62,058 bases of DNA from Hyphomicrobiaceae bacterium (GTDB taxonomy: Bacteria > Pseudomonadota > Alphaproteobacteria > Rhizobiales > Hyphomicrobiaceae), in the NCBI GenBank assembly GCA_025351355.1, contig JANXWC010000189.1:1-62058 (forward strand), read 5' to 3'. How positions within the stretch are numbered: position 1 is the first letter of the stretch; each line of letters opens with the position of its first letter. The notes under the pieces are model-generated. The model had not been told where the DNA came from and searched no databases. It saw only the letters and a list, made by a program, of their open reading frames with translations. Positions 8,715-17,460 of the stretch are shown here, in pieces. The translations under genes and the position numbers were made by a program.

Positions 8715-9022
8715 CGCTCAAAACGAAACCCTTCGATCCCGTCCGTTACCTGGACAGCCCTGCAGCAATTGCTGTCTATCTGGAAGAGGCGTTTGAGATC
8801 GGTGACCCCAAGTTTATTGCGGACGCGCTAGGCGTCGTCGCCCGCGCTCACGGCATGACACAGGTGGCCAAGAACGCAGGGCTTGGTCGCGAGAGCCTTT
8901 ACAAGGCGCTGAGCCCGGACGGGCACCCCGAACTCGCGACGGTCGTCAAGGTGATGCAGGCGCTTGGACTTCGGCTGTCGGCAAAAACACTGCCGGTGGC
9001 GAAAATGGCAGCACGGAAATAG
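8711..9022 (+). CDS. higA: HigA-type antitoxin, HTH DNA-binding
   Basis: 103 residues from ATG 8711, overlapping the toxin stop by 4 bases. It has the features of the putative addiction-module antidote family: an N-terminal YLDSPAAIAVYLEEAFEIGD segment, then a Cro/CI-like helix-turn-helix (MTQVAKNAGLGRESLYKALS, ELATVVKVMQALGLRLS). It would neutralise the cognate RelE-like toxin and repress the cassette promoter. Here the antitoxin is intact while the toxin is broken, so its remaining role, if any, would be regulation or protection against related toxins. Confidence 0.85.
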   Translation: MTLKTKPFDPVRYLDSPAAIAVYLEEAFEIGDPKFIADALGVVARAHGMTQVAKNAGLGRESLYKALSPDGHPELATVVKVMQALGLRLSAKTLPVAKMAARK

Positions 9023-9143
9023 GCGCGGGACCAGAGTCGATCACATCTATCGCGAAGTGAAGGTTAACGCCATCGGCGCCGGCGCCGGCGCCGAAGAAAT
9101 CATGAAAGACCTGACGGCGCGGCAAATGGGGATTTGAGGGGGT
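9023..9143 (+). pseudogene. second, diverged copy of the acyl-CoA dehydrogenase 3' end
   Basis: Starting directly after the antitoxin stop, this stretch aligns with 8211-8325, the last 36 codons of the dehydrogenase plus a few bases beyond the stop. It reads GTRVDHIYREVKVNAIG, then GAGAGAEEIMKDLTARQMGI and stop, against GTKVERIYREVKVNAIG and GGAEEIMKDLAARQMGI in the intact gene. Differences are mostly conservative or silent, plus a 6-base GGCGCC gain, so the copy looks like a remnant of a homologous gene rather than a fresh duplication. It has no start and is not a gene by itself. It and the intact 3' end flank the toxin-antitoxin cassette as imperfect direct repeats. Confidence 0.85.
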
Positions 9144-9395
9144 TGTGCCGTTCGATACCCGGTGCGGGAGCAAGGTAGCAGCAGTCGATGCCCGCAATAC
9201 GAACTGAGCAGAGTTTGCAACCAACGCAGTCAGATCATAGCTGCCATCGAACGGTAACTTTCGAACCGAAGCAAAATCGACGCAAGTGTGCAGGGTTTCG
9301 GATGACGGCCCCGATCGGTCGTTGCGAACTCAGCGAACCCCAAGCGGGTCATCGTCCGCTTCCGAAGAAAGCTGAACTGTAATCCCGGTCGTATT

Positions 9396-10931
9396 TTAAT
9401 GATCGGGTAGCCCGGCTTCTCGCCATGCGGCAGCGAATGCCGAGAAAACCTCGGGAACCTTTCCAAGCGAGTGGGAAATGGTTCGGATCGTGAATGTGGT
9501 ATCCAGCGAACGTGCATGATTGGCAGCAATTCTCGCCTCGTCGATGAGCCCGAGGCGTTGACAAGCCGCAGAAAGAAGCAAGTACGGCACGCTGAATTGG
9601 GGCGTGGCTTCGACCGCGCGTCGGGCCGCGCTGCGGGCGTCGCTGTAACGACCGTCGATAAAATGTGCCACTGACAAGGCTAGTAATGCCATATGTGTTT
9701 CCAGCGGACTGAAACGCAACGCGCGCGAGCCACGCTCGATTGCAATATCCGTCTTTCCCATCCAGGCGAGGCTAAATGCGCTGTTGCCAAGCGCCACAGT
9801 GTTGGAATTGCTGATCGACAGGGCGCGGTCATAGACATCGAACGCGGTTGCAACGTCGTCACGCCACCATATGACAAGGGCCGCATATGCAAGGGTCGTG
9901 GCGTCGTTGCTCCCCACGGCTGCCCGGGCGTGTCGGATTGCTGCCACGCGATCTTCCTCGTGTAAGCCTCCCCTGCTGAACCGAATGTGGAAGCACCTCG
10001 CAAGCTGCGCATGCGCTCGGAAAAAATCGGGTTCGAGTTCAAGGGCCTTGCTGAGCAGGGCGATCGCGGGCGCAGTGCTGTGCGGCATGTGAACTTGCAT
10101 GAAAGGTGTTGCTTGCAGCACGAGGTCGTAGGCATCGAGGCTGACCGGCCGATCGCGCTTCATGAGTTCGAGCTCGACCCGCTGGATCGAGGGTTCGAGA
10201 GCAGCCACTACACTCACGGTGATCTCGTCCTGGACGGCAAATATGTCATCCAAGACGCGATCGTACCGCTCGGCCCAGATGTGCATTCCGGTTGATGCCT
10301 CGATGAGCTGTGCCGTGATCCGGATTCGGTGTTGGTGACGCCTGACACTGCCTTCGAGGACGTAGCGGACTCCAAGGTCCCGGCCGATCTGCTTGACGTC
10401 GATGGCACGGCCTTTGAAAACAAAGCTGGAATTGCGTGCGATCACGAACAGCCATTCAATGCGGGACAATCCCGTAATGATGTCCTCGACAACACCGTCG
10501 GCGAAGTATTCCTGCTGAACGTCGTCGCTCATATTATAGAACGGAAGCACTGCGATCGACGGCCGGGCAGGCAGGGAGCGAGCACCGGATGTGTTCGGGG
10601 CAGCCGTCACTGTTTGATCGGGAATGAGACCGGAGAGCCGATAACCCCGCCCTGGCTCATTTAAGACGAAGCCCGACGCGGCATCACTGTTATCGAGGGC
10701 CTTTCGAAGCCCAGAGATGTGAACGTACAGTGCGTTCTCCTCGACCACGAGGCCGGGCCACACGCGTTCCATCAATTGATCCTTGGTCACCACCTGTCCC
10801 CGTGCTGACGCCAGCACGCACAAGATCTCGAACGCGCGGCTGCCGAGACGGATCGGCTGCCCTGCCTTGGTGAGCTCATGGCGGCCGATGTCGAGGGTGT
10901 AGTCGCCAAACTTGATATGCTCTTCCGTCAC
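9396..10931 (-). CDS. winged-helix transcriptional regulator with TolB-like and TPR domains (CadC-like)
   Basis: 511 residues from GTG 10931, which has a GGGGG ribosome site just upstream; the frame continues to 10982 without one. An OmpR-type winged helix occupies about 5-100 (IRLGSRAFEILCVLASARGQ, VEENALYVHISGLRKAL, EPGRGYRLSG). A linker leads to a TolB-N-like domain (IAVLPFYNMSDD, YFADGVVEDIITGLSRI, VRYVLEGSVRR), then TPR-like helices to the C-terminus. No membrane segment is seen, unlike CadC. Such proteins, common in Rhizobiales, often carry adenylate-cyclase-like neighbours, absent here. It is divergent from the gene at 11154 with about 220 bases between, so it may control that gene. 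Confidence 0.8.
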   Translation of the reverse strand: MTEEHIKFGDYTLDIGRHELTKAGQPIRLGSRAFEILCVLASARGQVVTKDQLMERVWPGLVVEENALYVHISGLRKALDNSDAASGFVLNEPGRGYRLSGLIPDQTVTAAPNTSGARSLPARPSIAVLPFYNMSDDVQQEYFADGVVEDIITGLSRIEWLFVIARNSSFVFKGRAIDVKQIGRDLGVRYVLEGSVRRHQHRIRITAQLIEASTGMHIWAERYDRVLDDIFAVQDEITVSVVAALEPSIQRVELELMKRDRPVSLDAYDLVLQATPFMQVHMPHSTAPAIALLSKALELEPDFFRAHAQLARCFHIRFSRGGLHEEDRVAAIRHARAAVGSNDATTLAYAALVIWWRDDVATAFDVYDRALSISNSNTVALGNSAFSLAWMGKTDIAIERGSRALRFSPLETHMALLALSVAHFIDGRYSDARSAARRAVEATPQFSVPYLLLSAACQRLGLIDEARIAANHARSLDTTFTIRTISHSLGKVPEVFSAFAAAWREAGLPDH

Positions 10932-11153
10932 CGCACCCCCTATGACGTAGAAATCGTTCAACTTTAGAAAACTTAAGAACACTTAAGATTGCCGGAAAGG
11001 ACATCCGCGTGAGCCTACGGCATGGTCGGGCAGCCTCCAAGCGAGATGACCGCTCGTGAGGCACGCATCAGGGAACCATCGCCGAAGGGGCTACACCACT
11101 GCGCTGTCATACGCCCAATTCAAGCGCACTCGCACGACAAGAGGAAGACCCAC

Positions 11154-11672
11154 ATGAACTCCACCAAGGCACCCGCCCAGTTCCCGCTGCATCGTCGCGC
11201 AGTTCTTGCCACCGCCATGTCGGCGGCAGCCGGCCTTACACTGATGGCAGGCCTGGCCGTCGCTCAACAGCCGGCCGATATCGAAGCCGTAAAGGCCGCC
11301 AATACTGCATTCTATGTGGCAATTTCAGCGCGTGATGTGAAAGCGATGGAAGGCTTGTCGGCCAACAAGCCCTACGTGATCAATATCGGCCCCGTCAGCA
11401 AGTCCATTGCAGTTGGCTACGAGGACGCCGTCTCCAAGTATTATACGAACAACTTCAACAACGTGTTTTCGGCGGTGAGTGCCGCAATGACATCGACCGC
11501 ACAGATACAAACGGACGGTAAGTTGGCTTGGGTGGTCGGCACCGAGAATGCCAGGCTCACGTTCAAAACAGGCGAAGTCCGCGAGTTCGTTACCTTCACG
11601 ACAAACGTGTTTGAAAAGGATGGCGATCGCTGGCTAATGGTCTCTCATCAGGCGGGAATAGTGCCGAAGTAA
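11154..11672 (+). CDS. exported SnoaL/DUF4440-like protein
   Basis: 172 residues with an AGAGGAAG ribosome site before ATG 11154. The N-terminus holds a twin arginine and a hydrophobic stretch (HRRAVLATAMSAAAGLTLMA) ending AVAQQ, so export, perhaps by Tat, is likely. The remainder has the NTF2-like fold pattern: IEAVKAANTAFYVAISARDV at the start and FVTFTTNVFEKDGDRWLMV near the end. NTF2-like proteins of this type bind or convert small hydrophobic molecules; the ligand is unknown. It is divergent from the winged-helix regulator. Confidence 0.7.
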   Translation: MNSTKAPAQFPLHRRAVLATAMSAAAGLTLMAGLAVAQQPADIEAVKAANTAFYVAISARDVKAMEGLSANKPYVINIGPVSKSIAVGYEDAVSKYYTNNFNNVFSAVSAAMTSTAQIQTDGKLAWVVGTENARLTFKTGEVREFVTFTTNVFEKDGDRWLMVSHQAGIVPK

Positions 11673-11703
11673 ACTCAGAGCCTCGGAAAACAGCCTACCC
11701 CGT

Positions 11704-12291
11704 TCAATGCCGTTGCAGCACCATCACCAGGGCTTTGACGGAGCCGTTGTTCTGGCCGATGTAGTCTTCGAACAGTTTCTTTAAGAATGACGTAAGCCAG
11801 AAGCTGAGCACCTGTGCGTCGCGAATGCGATAGCTGTTGCCGGACTTGGTCAGCAGCCACGCGACATCGTAATTGGTGCCATCCTGCATTACGACGTTGC
11901 TGTCGACGATAGTGCCGGCGCGGGTCTGGCGCACTTCAGGCGTGAAGGTGACACGCAGGATCGGGTATTTCGGCGCTTCGGTCGCCGCGTAACGGCCGAT
12001 GAAGCGGACCATACCCGCGTTGTAGGCCTCGCGGTCGGCGGGTTCCAGGCGATTGCGATAATCACCCAAGGCATAGGCGCCGATGGCCGGAGCATCGGCA
12101 TAACGAGCGATGACTCCCTGAAGTGCGCTCGGACTTTGAGAACGGGTGGCCTGAATTGCCTCTTTAGCTACTCGGTCGAGGAACAGGACGGCGGGATCGG
12201 CGGCAATGGCCGAATTTACGTTTGCTGTGAGAAAGCCGACTGTCAGCGCCACAACCACTGTCGTGTACATCCGCGGGAAGCGGGTGATCAT
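11704..12291 (-). CDS. MlaC/Ttg2D-like periplasmic phospholipid-binding protein
   Basis: 195 residues from ATG 12291, beginning with a signal peptide (MITRFPRMYTTVVVALTVGF, cleavage near AIAA). The body matches the Tol_Tol_Ttg2 family: PAVLFLDRVAKEAIQATRS, ALGDYRNRLEPADREAYNAG, a VDSNVVMQDGTNYDVAWLL segment, and IRDAQVLSFWLTSF. MlaC shuttles phospholipids between the outer and inner membranes. No mlaD/E/F/A neighbour is present, so it is an orphan here. The open frame extends to 12396, but those codons precede the signal peptide and are unlikely to be translated. Confidence 0.75.
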   Translation of the reverse strand: MITRFPRMYTTVVVALTVGFLTANVNSAIAADPAVLFLDRVAKEAIQATRSQSPSALQGVIARYADAPAIGAYALGDYRNRLEPADREAYNAGMVRFIGRYAATEAPKYPILRVTFTPEVRQTRAGTIVDSNVVMQDGTNYDVAWLLTKSGNSYRIRDAQVLSFWLTSFLKKLFEDYIGQNNGSVKALVMVLQRH

Positions 12292-12515
12292 GACACGGGA
12301 GGGCCGTGAAATTACTTGGAGACAGGCCTGCAGCACGTGCATCGTCGATGATCTCATTTTTCGGGCGCGGACGAACGTGGTGCTCAAAAAGCCCACGGAA
12401 AATCATGGGCCTTTATCGACGGACTTTGCGGCGGAGTTTTGCCCGCTTTGCGGGTCGGCGTCCAGGGCCATTGATCCCAGTGACAGTGCAAAAAGGCCCT
12501 CAGCCGACCGCGTCT

Positions 12516-12977
12516 TCAGGCGTCTGCGACGTTCGCCTCAGGGTGGCTGTCGGTCGTGGCATAATAAGGCTTGATGTCCAGCAGTGCCGTGCCGTCGTAC
12601 CAATCGAGCGCATCAACAGTAATCAGCCCGGCGGCCATTCCGAGCGAAGAGCGCCGCACAATAGAAACCGCGATAGGATTCGGGCGCGCCGGCGTGCGAA
12701 GAGAAAAACAGCCCTGTTCCGAAGACAAATGTGGCGGTTTCTGGACGAGGACGTTGCGATCACAATCGCCGAGCCAGCCTAGCAAAATGAGGTGCGTTGC
12801 GCGATCGAGTCCCAACAGGCCCTCCCGCCAGGGCGGATCGATCATCAAGGTTGCTGGGCGGCAGGCCTCACGGGCGGCGGCCATGTTGCGCGGACAATTG
12901 CCCCGCGCCCACGGGGTCCGCACGTGACCAATCTGTGTAAAGCTAAAACCTCGTGCCGTCTTGGTGGCAATCGTCAT
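12516..12977 (-). CDS. trmO: tRNA (N6-threonylcarbamoyladenosine-37) methyltransferase TrmO
   Basis: 153 residues of the TsaA/YaeB family, which adds a methyl group to t6A37 of threonine tRNAs from S-adenosylmethionine. Signatures seen: an early IGHVRTPWA, a Cys-containing stretch, LMIDPPWREGLLGLDRATHL, the RTPARPNPIAVSIVR core, and a late VDALDWYDGTALLDIKPY. The length is close to the short form of the family. Its ATG overlaps an opposing ATG at 12976 within the palindrome CATG, so transcription on the other strand starts head to head. Confidence 0.88.
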   Translation of the reverse strand: MTIATKTARGFSFTQIGHVRTPWARGNCPRNMAAAREACRPATLMIDPPWREGLLGLDRATHLILLGWLGDCDRNVLVQKPPHLSSEQGCFSLRTPARPNPIAVSIVRRSSLGMAAGLITVDALDWYDGTALLDIKPYYATTDSHPEANVADA

Positions 12978-13182
12978 GGCTGTAAGCGCACCGCTCCCTC
13001 AATCTGCGCCGACCCCCGGCTTTCCCCGCGTGCACCGGCTGCTGTCGAGACTGGTGCTGCCGCCGATTTGCCGGCATTGTGGCATGCCGAGCGATTGTTG
13101 TGGAAGATCGCTTGGTTTTTTCGTTTCGCACTGGTGGCAGAATGGCACTCGCAGCATCAAACGGCGCCCGCATCTACTTTGA
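12976..13182 (+). pseudogene. possible truncated ComF N-terminus
   Basis: A 68-codon frame whose middle reads RLLSRLVLPPICRHCGMPSD. This resembles the N-terminus of ComF-type phosphoribosyltransferases, where a hydrophobic L-x-P-P segment leads to a zinc Cys-x2-Cys pair. No phosphoribosyltransferase domain follows; the frame then runs over the start of the alpha/beta hydrolase gene and stops. If real, it is a leftover of comF cut by a deletion. The match is short and could be chance. Confidence 0.25.
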
Positions 13183-14038
13183 GACCGCAGGTGCCGGCCA
13201 ACCGATCATCTTTGTGCATGAATTTGCAGGCGACTATCGCACCTGGGACGACCAGATGCGCTTCTTCGCGCGCGGTTGGAAGGTCGTTACGATGTCCGCC
13301 CGCGGCTATCCCATGTCCGATGCACCGACCGACGAAGTGCTTTATGGGCAAGAGTTTTTTACGAATGATATCATATCGGTACTCGATGCAGCGGACATTG
13401 CAAAGGCACATGTCGTGGGGCTCAGCATGGGCGCCTACGCCGCGTTGATGGTCGCCATCAAGCATCCCGACCGGGTTTTGTCGGTGGTGGCGGCAGGGGG
13501 CGGCTCCGGTTCACCCTTGGCGACACGTGCGACTTTCCAGGCCGAGGCGCGGGCGACAGCTGCGCACTTTGACGCAAGCGGTAGAATAAACGCGTCTGCG
13601 ATGGGCATGGGACCGACACGCATTCAGCTCAAAAATAAGGACCCGATCGGTTGGCAAAGATTTGTCGATCAATTGACGGAACACGACGCTTATGCGGCGG
13701 CGAAGACACTGCGCAAAGTACAGGCCGGCCGGGCATCGCTATACGAGTTGGAAGCGGAGTTGAAAGCTCTCGAATGTCCGACGCTCCTCATGGTCGGCGA
13801 TGAAGACGAGCCATGCCTCGATGTGAACCTGTGGATGAAGCGCCTTATGCCAGTGGCCGATCTGGTTCTGCTACCTGGATCAGGTCACGCTATCAATCTG
13901 GAAGAACCGGGTCTGTTCAACATGCTGGTCGAGCAATTTCTGGCGCGTGTTGACAGTGGGCGCTGGCGCCGCCGAGATCCATCAGCGCGCGCGGGTTTGA
14001 GCACGCTGACGTCTGTGTCGAGCGCTAGGCCTACCTGA
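13142..14038 (+). CDS. alpha/beta hydrolase
   Basis: 298 residues from ATG 13142 (MALAASNGARIYFETAG). The fold signatures are complete: the oxyanion region IIFVHEFAGDYRTWDDQM, nucleophile elbow GLSMGAYA, an Asp-bearing strand LMVGDEDEPCLD, and the catalytic His in GSGHAINLEEP. The upstream frame to 13079 is open, but the ATG at 13142 gives the standard N-terminus. The last 30 residues, after the usual end of the fold, are Arg/Ser rich. Substrate cannot be predicted; esterases, haloperoxidase-like enzymes and ring-cleavage hydrolases share this pattern. Confidence 0.82.
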   Translation: MALAASNGARIYFETAGAGQPIIFVHEFAGDYRTWDDQMRFFARGWKVVTMSARGYPMSDAPTDEVLYGQEFFTNDIISVLDAADIAKAHVVGLSMGAYAALMVAIKHPDRVLSVVAAGGGSGSPLATRATFQAEARATAAHFDASGRINASAMGMGPTRIQLKNKDPIGWQRFVDQLTEHDAYAAAKTLRKVQAGRASLYELEAELKALECPTLLMVGDEDEPCLDVNLWMKRLMPVADLVLLPGSGHAINLEEPGLFNMLVEQFLARVDSGRWRRRDPSARAGLSTLTSVSSARPT

Positions 14039-14494
14039 CATAGACGGCGAGGCGGATGATGGCCAAACAACACCTGAAACCGGTATGCTGCGGTATCCGT
14101 GCGGGCGATTACTACCATTGCCGGAATTCTGTTCGCGTTCCTGGCGCATCGAACTGGCACCCCAGGTGTGCCACGCAGTACCTGCAAAACGCACATCCGC
14201 GGTGGCACGAGCCACGATTTCACAAAACAAATCCGGTCCCTTTGCGTAGCTGAGACGACCCTCGAATTGCAGCTCAAGGACAGCAAACAGGCTGGGCTTG
14301 GCCGCAAGCGCGAGGCGATCACGGCGCGCTTCCTTGAGACCTTGGTGGCCACCGATCAAGGACCATGAGCGAGATGCAGGTCCTGCTCGACAAGCGGCAC
14401 CCAACAGATCGGAAAGCCATCGTGAAGGTTGGTGCGTGTCGCCGGTAAAATTTGGCTCGCCTTCGGTTGCCGCTCGCTCTAACACTTACTGGCC
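14039..14494. other. 456-base stretch without a recognisable gene
   Basis: Short overlapping frames occur on both strands, but none has a good ribosome site, family resemblance or consistent codon bias. No hairpin or repeat stood out. It may be degraded coding sequence. Confidence 0.4.
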
Positions 14495-14941
14495 ATGACC
14501 CTACTCAAATTGATCGCTCTCGAGCCTTCGGACCTTACCGTTGTCGCCGCCCACCTGCAGGACGCGGTGATCATGGTTGGAGATATAACCTACAGCAACA
14601 CTGCCCGCCGGTTCGCAGCTCTTTGTAATCGGCTGCACCGCCAGTACGACGCTGGCGGCCGAGCAGAGCTGCAGCGGCGGCGTGCGGCGCTCCGGATAGA
14701 TCGAGTTGCAAGCGTTCGGTTCCAGGGCTTTCTCCGTGACGATCGCAACACGGTGTTGTCGGTCCTGACGCTGAATTTTGCAGCTGTAGCTGATCCGGCA
14801 ATGGCTCCGGCCGGAACTCTGACGATCGTTTGTGCCGGAGGTGCATCGTTACAGCTTGATGTCGAGTGTGTCGAACTGGCGTTGGAAGATCTTGGTCCGG
14901 CATGGAAGGCCCGGGGTGAACCCCAGCATTTCATCGCGTGA
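14495..14941 (+). CDS. DUF2948 family protein
   Basis: 148 residues, beginning MTLLKLIALEPSDLTVVAAH, which is the usual opening of DUF2948, followed by LQDAVIMVGDITY, a basic stretch, and VECVELALEDLGPAW near the end. The family is confined largely to Alphaproteobacteria, where it sits directly upstream of hisD, as here. Function is unknown. The coupling to hisD and the UPF0262 gene suggests co-transcription. Confidence 0.8.
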   Translation: MTLLKLIALEPSDLTVVAAHLQDAVIMVGDITYSNTARRFAALCNRLHRQYDAGGRAELQRRRAALRIDRVASVRFQGFLRDDRNTVLSVLTLNFAAVADPAMAPAGTLTIVCAGGASLQLDVECVELALEDLGPAWKARGEPQHFIA

Positions 14942-15053
14942 ACAGGCGAAGGCCAAGGGACGTGCTGCGCTTGCAACCCCTATCGTGACAGTCCGCAGGC
15001 TACGGGCTACAACGACGCTCGTGCGGGCAACACTGACCAAAGTACCAACTAAG

Positions 15054-16364
15054 ATGGCTGTTAACTTAGATACCCGATCCGACGATTTCGAGGCCAAATT
15101 CGCTATATTTCTGGCGGGAAAGCGGGAGTCTTCGGAGGACGTCGACACTGCTGTGCGGGCGATCATCGCCGATGTGCGCGCACGGGATGACGCGGCACTC
15201 GCCGAGTTAACGCTGAAATATGACGGCTTCGATATCGCGCGGCATGGCCTGCGCATTGCGGCTGCAGAAATCACGGGCGCGGCCAAGGCCTGCGATGCAG
15301 ACACTATCGCCGCATTGGAGTTTGCGGCCGAGCGTATCCGCACACACCACCAGCGGCAGCGACCAAGTGATGATCGTTATACCGATAGCACAGGGGCAGA
15401 GCTGGGCAGCCGATGGACGGCAGTAGAATCGGTGGGTCTCTACGTGCCAGGCGGTCTCGCCAGCTACCCAAGTTCGGTGCTGATGAACGCGCTGCCCGCC
15501 AAAGTCGCCGGCGTGCCGCGCGTGGCCATGGTGGTGCCCTGCCAAAGCGGCGTATTGAACCCGCTGGTATTGGCTGCTGCGCACATCGCCGGCATCGACG
15601 AAATCTATCGGGTCGGCGGCGCGCAGGCAATCGCGGCGCTCGCTTATGGCACGAGGACGATTGCGCCCGTCGTCAAGATCGTCGGGCCAGGAAATGCTTA
15701 CGTGGCCGCGGCCAAACGGCAGGTCTACGGTACAGTCGGCATCGACAGCATCGCTGGCCCGTCCGAAGTACTGGTCATCGCCGACGCCGATAACGATCCG
15801 CACTGGATCGCCACGGATCTGCTAGCGCAAGCCGAACACGGCGGAGGAGCGCAATCAATATTGATCACCGACGACGCGGCCTTCGCGGCGGCAGTGACGG
15901 CCGCAGTCAGCCGACAGATTGCCTTCATGCCGCGCGGCAAGATCGCCGCCGACAGTTGGGCCGAATTCGGCGCGGTCATTCTCGTGCGGTCGCTCGATGA
16001 AGCCCCTGCCCTGGCCGATCGTCTGGCCGCCGAGCATTTGGAGATCGCCACCGCAGATCCGGACGCGTTGGCCGCGCGCATTCGCAATGCCGGTGCAATT
16101 TTCCTCGGAAAATATACGCCGGAAGTGATCGGCGATTATGTCGCTGGATCCAACCACGTGTTGCCGACTGCGCGATCCGCGCGTTTTTCGTCTGGCCTGG
16201 GCGTGCTCGACTACATGAAGCGCACATCGCTGTTGCGCCTCAACCCTGCCTCGCTCGCCGCTCTCGGTCCGGCCGCCATGACGTTGGCGCGCGCCGAGGG
16301 ACTGGAAGCTCACCGTCGTTCCGTTGGCATTAGGCTGCCAAAACAGCAGGGAGAAGCAGAGTGA
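15054..16364 (+). CDS. hisD: histidinol dehydrogenase
   Basis: 436 residues from ATG 15054. It carries out the last two steps of histidine synthesis, L-histidinol to L-histidine with two NAD+. Signatures: VGLYVPGGLASYPSSVLMNA, VGGAQAIAALAYGT, KIVGPGNAYVAAAKR, IAGPSEVLVIAD, the zinc-binding AQAEHGGGAQSIL, the catalytic Glu-His pair in AAEHLEIA, and GSNHVLPT near the end. Length is normal for the family. The frame is open further upstream, overlapping the DUF2948 gene, but this N-terminus fits. Confidence 0.95.
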   Translation: MAVNLDTRSDDFEAKFAIFLAGKRESSEDVDTAVRAIIADVRARDDAALAELTLKYDGFDIARHGLRIAAAEITGAAKACDADTIAALEFAAERIRTHHQRQRPSDDRYTDSTGAELGSRWTAVESVGLYVPGGLASYPSSVLMNALPAKVAGVPRVAMVVPCQSGVLNPLVLAAAHIAGIDEIYRVGGAQAIAALAYGTRTIAPVVKIVGPGNAYVAAAKRQVYGTVGIDSIAGPSEVLVIADADNDPHWIATDLLAQAEHGGGAQSILITDDAAFAAAVTAAVSRQIAFMPRGKIAADSWAEFGAVILVRSLDEAPALADRLAAEHLEIATADPDALAARIRNAGAIFLGKYTPEVIGDYVAGSNHVLPTARSARFSSGLGVLDYMKRTSLLRLNPASLAALGPAAMTLARAEGLEAHRRSVGIRLPKQQGEAE

Positions 16365-16888
16365 GCGATCCGAGCCACCCCGACGCCGGCCCAGTTCCGG
16401 GCTCGCGGCACCACGTCAGTGCGCTGACGCTTGATGCAGCCTCGATCAAGCCCGGGAATCAGAATATCGAACATGAGCGCGAGGTGGCCATCTACGACAT
16501 CCTCGAAAGCAACCACTTTGAACTCGTAGGTCGGGACGATGGACCTTATGAGCTGGTTATCGGCGTTGCCGACGACAAATTGGTATTCACCGCGACACCC
16601 GCTAAGGCGACCAACGCTGCACAAAACTCGGGGACCGCCGTGATTACCGTGCCGATGTTGCCGTTGCGCCGCGTGATCAAAGACTACTTCCTAGTCTGCG
16701 AAAGCTATTTTGACGCCATTCGAAACGCGCCGCCGTCACGCATACAGCAGATCGATGTCGGGCGCCGCGCTCTGCACGACGAAGGCGCAACGCTGCTCAG
16801 CGAGCGACTTGCCGGTCGCATTTCACTTGACGCCACCACGGCACGCCGTCTTTTTACTCTGGCGTGCGCGCTTCATTGGCGCGGTTGA
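16361..16888 (+). CDS. UPF0262 family protein
   Basis: 175 residues from a GTG that overlaps the hisD stop by 4 bases. The central part matches UPF0262: EHEREVAIYDILESNHFEL, then PYELVIGVADDKLVF, VPMLPLRRVIKDYFLVCESY and IDVGRRALHDEGATLL. The family is found mainly in Alphaproteobacteria downstream of hisD. Its function is unknown. In many relatives a low-molecular-weight phosphatase gene follows; here that gene is missing and an opposing gene begins. Confidence 0.85.
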   Translation: MSDPSHPDAGPVPGSRHHVSALTLDAASIKPGNQNIEHEREVAIYDILESNHFELVGRDDGPYELVIGVADDKLVFTATPAKATNAAQNSGTAVITVPMLPLRRVIKDYFLVCESYFDAIRNAPPSRIQQIDVGRRALHDEGATLLSERLAGRISLDATTARRLFTLACALHWRG

Positions 16889-16914
16889 GCACCGATTGCT
16901 ATCTGCTGCGACCG

Positions 16915-17346
16915 CTACTTCTTCTCGTCGCATCCATTTTTCGTGACGCGGCATTCGCCCTTGCGGGCCGCTCCTTCGGTGGCCTTGCAACGCTGCAGGG
17001 CGATCGATTTCGCATCCTCGAGATTGTCGGCGAGATGCCAGCCCCAGCCTGGAGTGCCGTCCTTCGGATCGATAGCAAACGCGAAGCAGCGCCCTTTGAA
17101 CGTTTCATATACGCGACACAAATCCGTCGTGCGCTTTGGCGCCGACTTGCCCTTCCTGCATTCTTCGAGCGCCAACTTTTTTGCTTCCTCGATAGAGTCC
17201 TGATTGATCGCGTAGCCGGCGGCGACGCCATTCTTGGAAATATCGTCGGGAGTGCCGAAGGCAAGTGCACCCTCGGCAAAGGCTGGTGGCGAAGCAGACA
17301 CCAAAGCCAGCAGCACCGCAATCGCACCAGAAATCCTACTCGACAT
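16915..17346 (-). CDS. secreted DUF4189-like cysteine-containing protein
   Basis: 143 residues from ATG 17346, with AAGGGG six bases upstream, which decides it over the ATG at 17352. A signal peptide (MSSRISGAIAVLLALVSASP, cleavage near AFAEG) precedes a mature domain with paired motifs A-x(3)-AL-x-x-C (KKLALEECRK, KSIALQRCKA), each followed by further cysteines. This is the pattern of the DUF4189 family, thought to be disulfide-bonded exported proteins. Function unknown. It converges with the UPF0262 gene. Confidence 0.65.
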   Translation of the reverse strand: MSSRISGAIAVLLALVSASPPAFAEGALAFGTPDDISKNGVAAGYAINQDSIEEAKKLALEECRKGKSAPKRTTDLCRVYETFKGRCFAFAIDPKDGTPGWGWHLADNLEDAKSIALQRCKATEGAARKGECRVTKNGCDEKK

Positions 17347-17460
17347 GAGCAACCCCTTAAATTAAAATTCGCTTTGCACTCTGATGCTAATAGACGACCC
17401 AATTAACGCAACCGCAAACAACTGTATGCAGGCACACGCTGCAACTCAAATACTTTGAAC

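Noticed and set aside
8320-9143. Insertion sequence carrying the toxin-antitoxin pair
   Set aside because: No transposase, integrase or terminal inverted repeats are present; only the direct repeat of the dehydrogenase end is seen.
9144-9395. 64-codon frame at 9188-9382
   Set aside because: No ribosome site, homology or codon bias; treated as intergenic.
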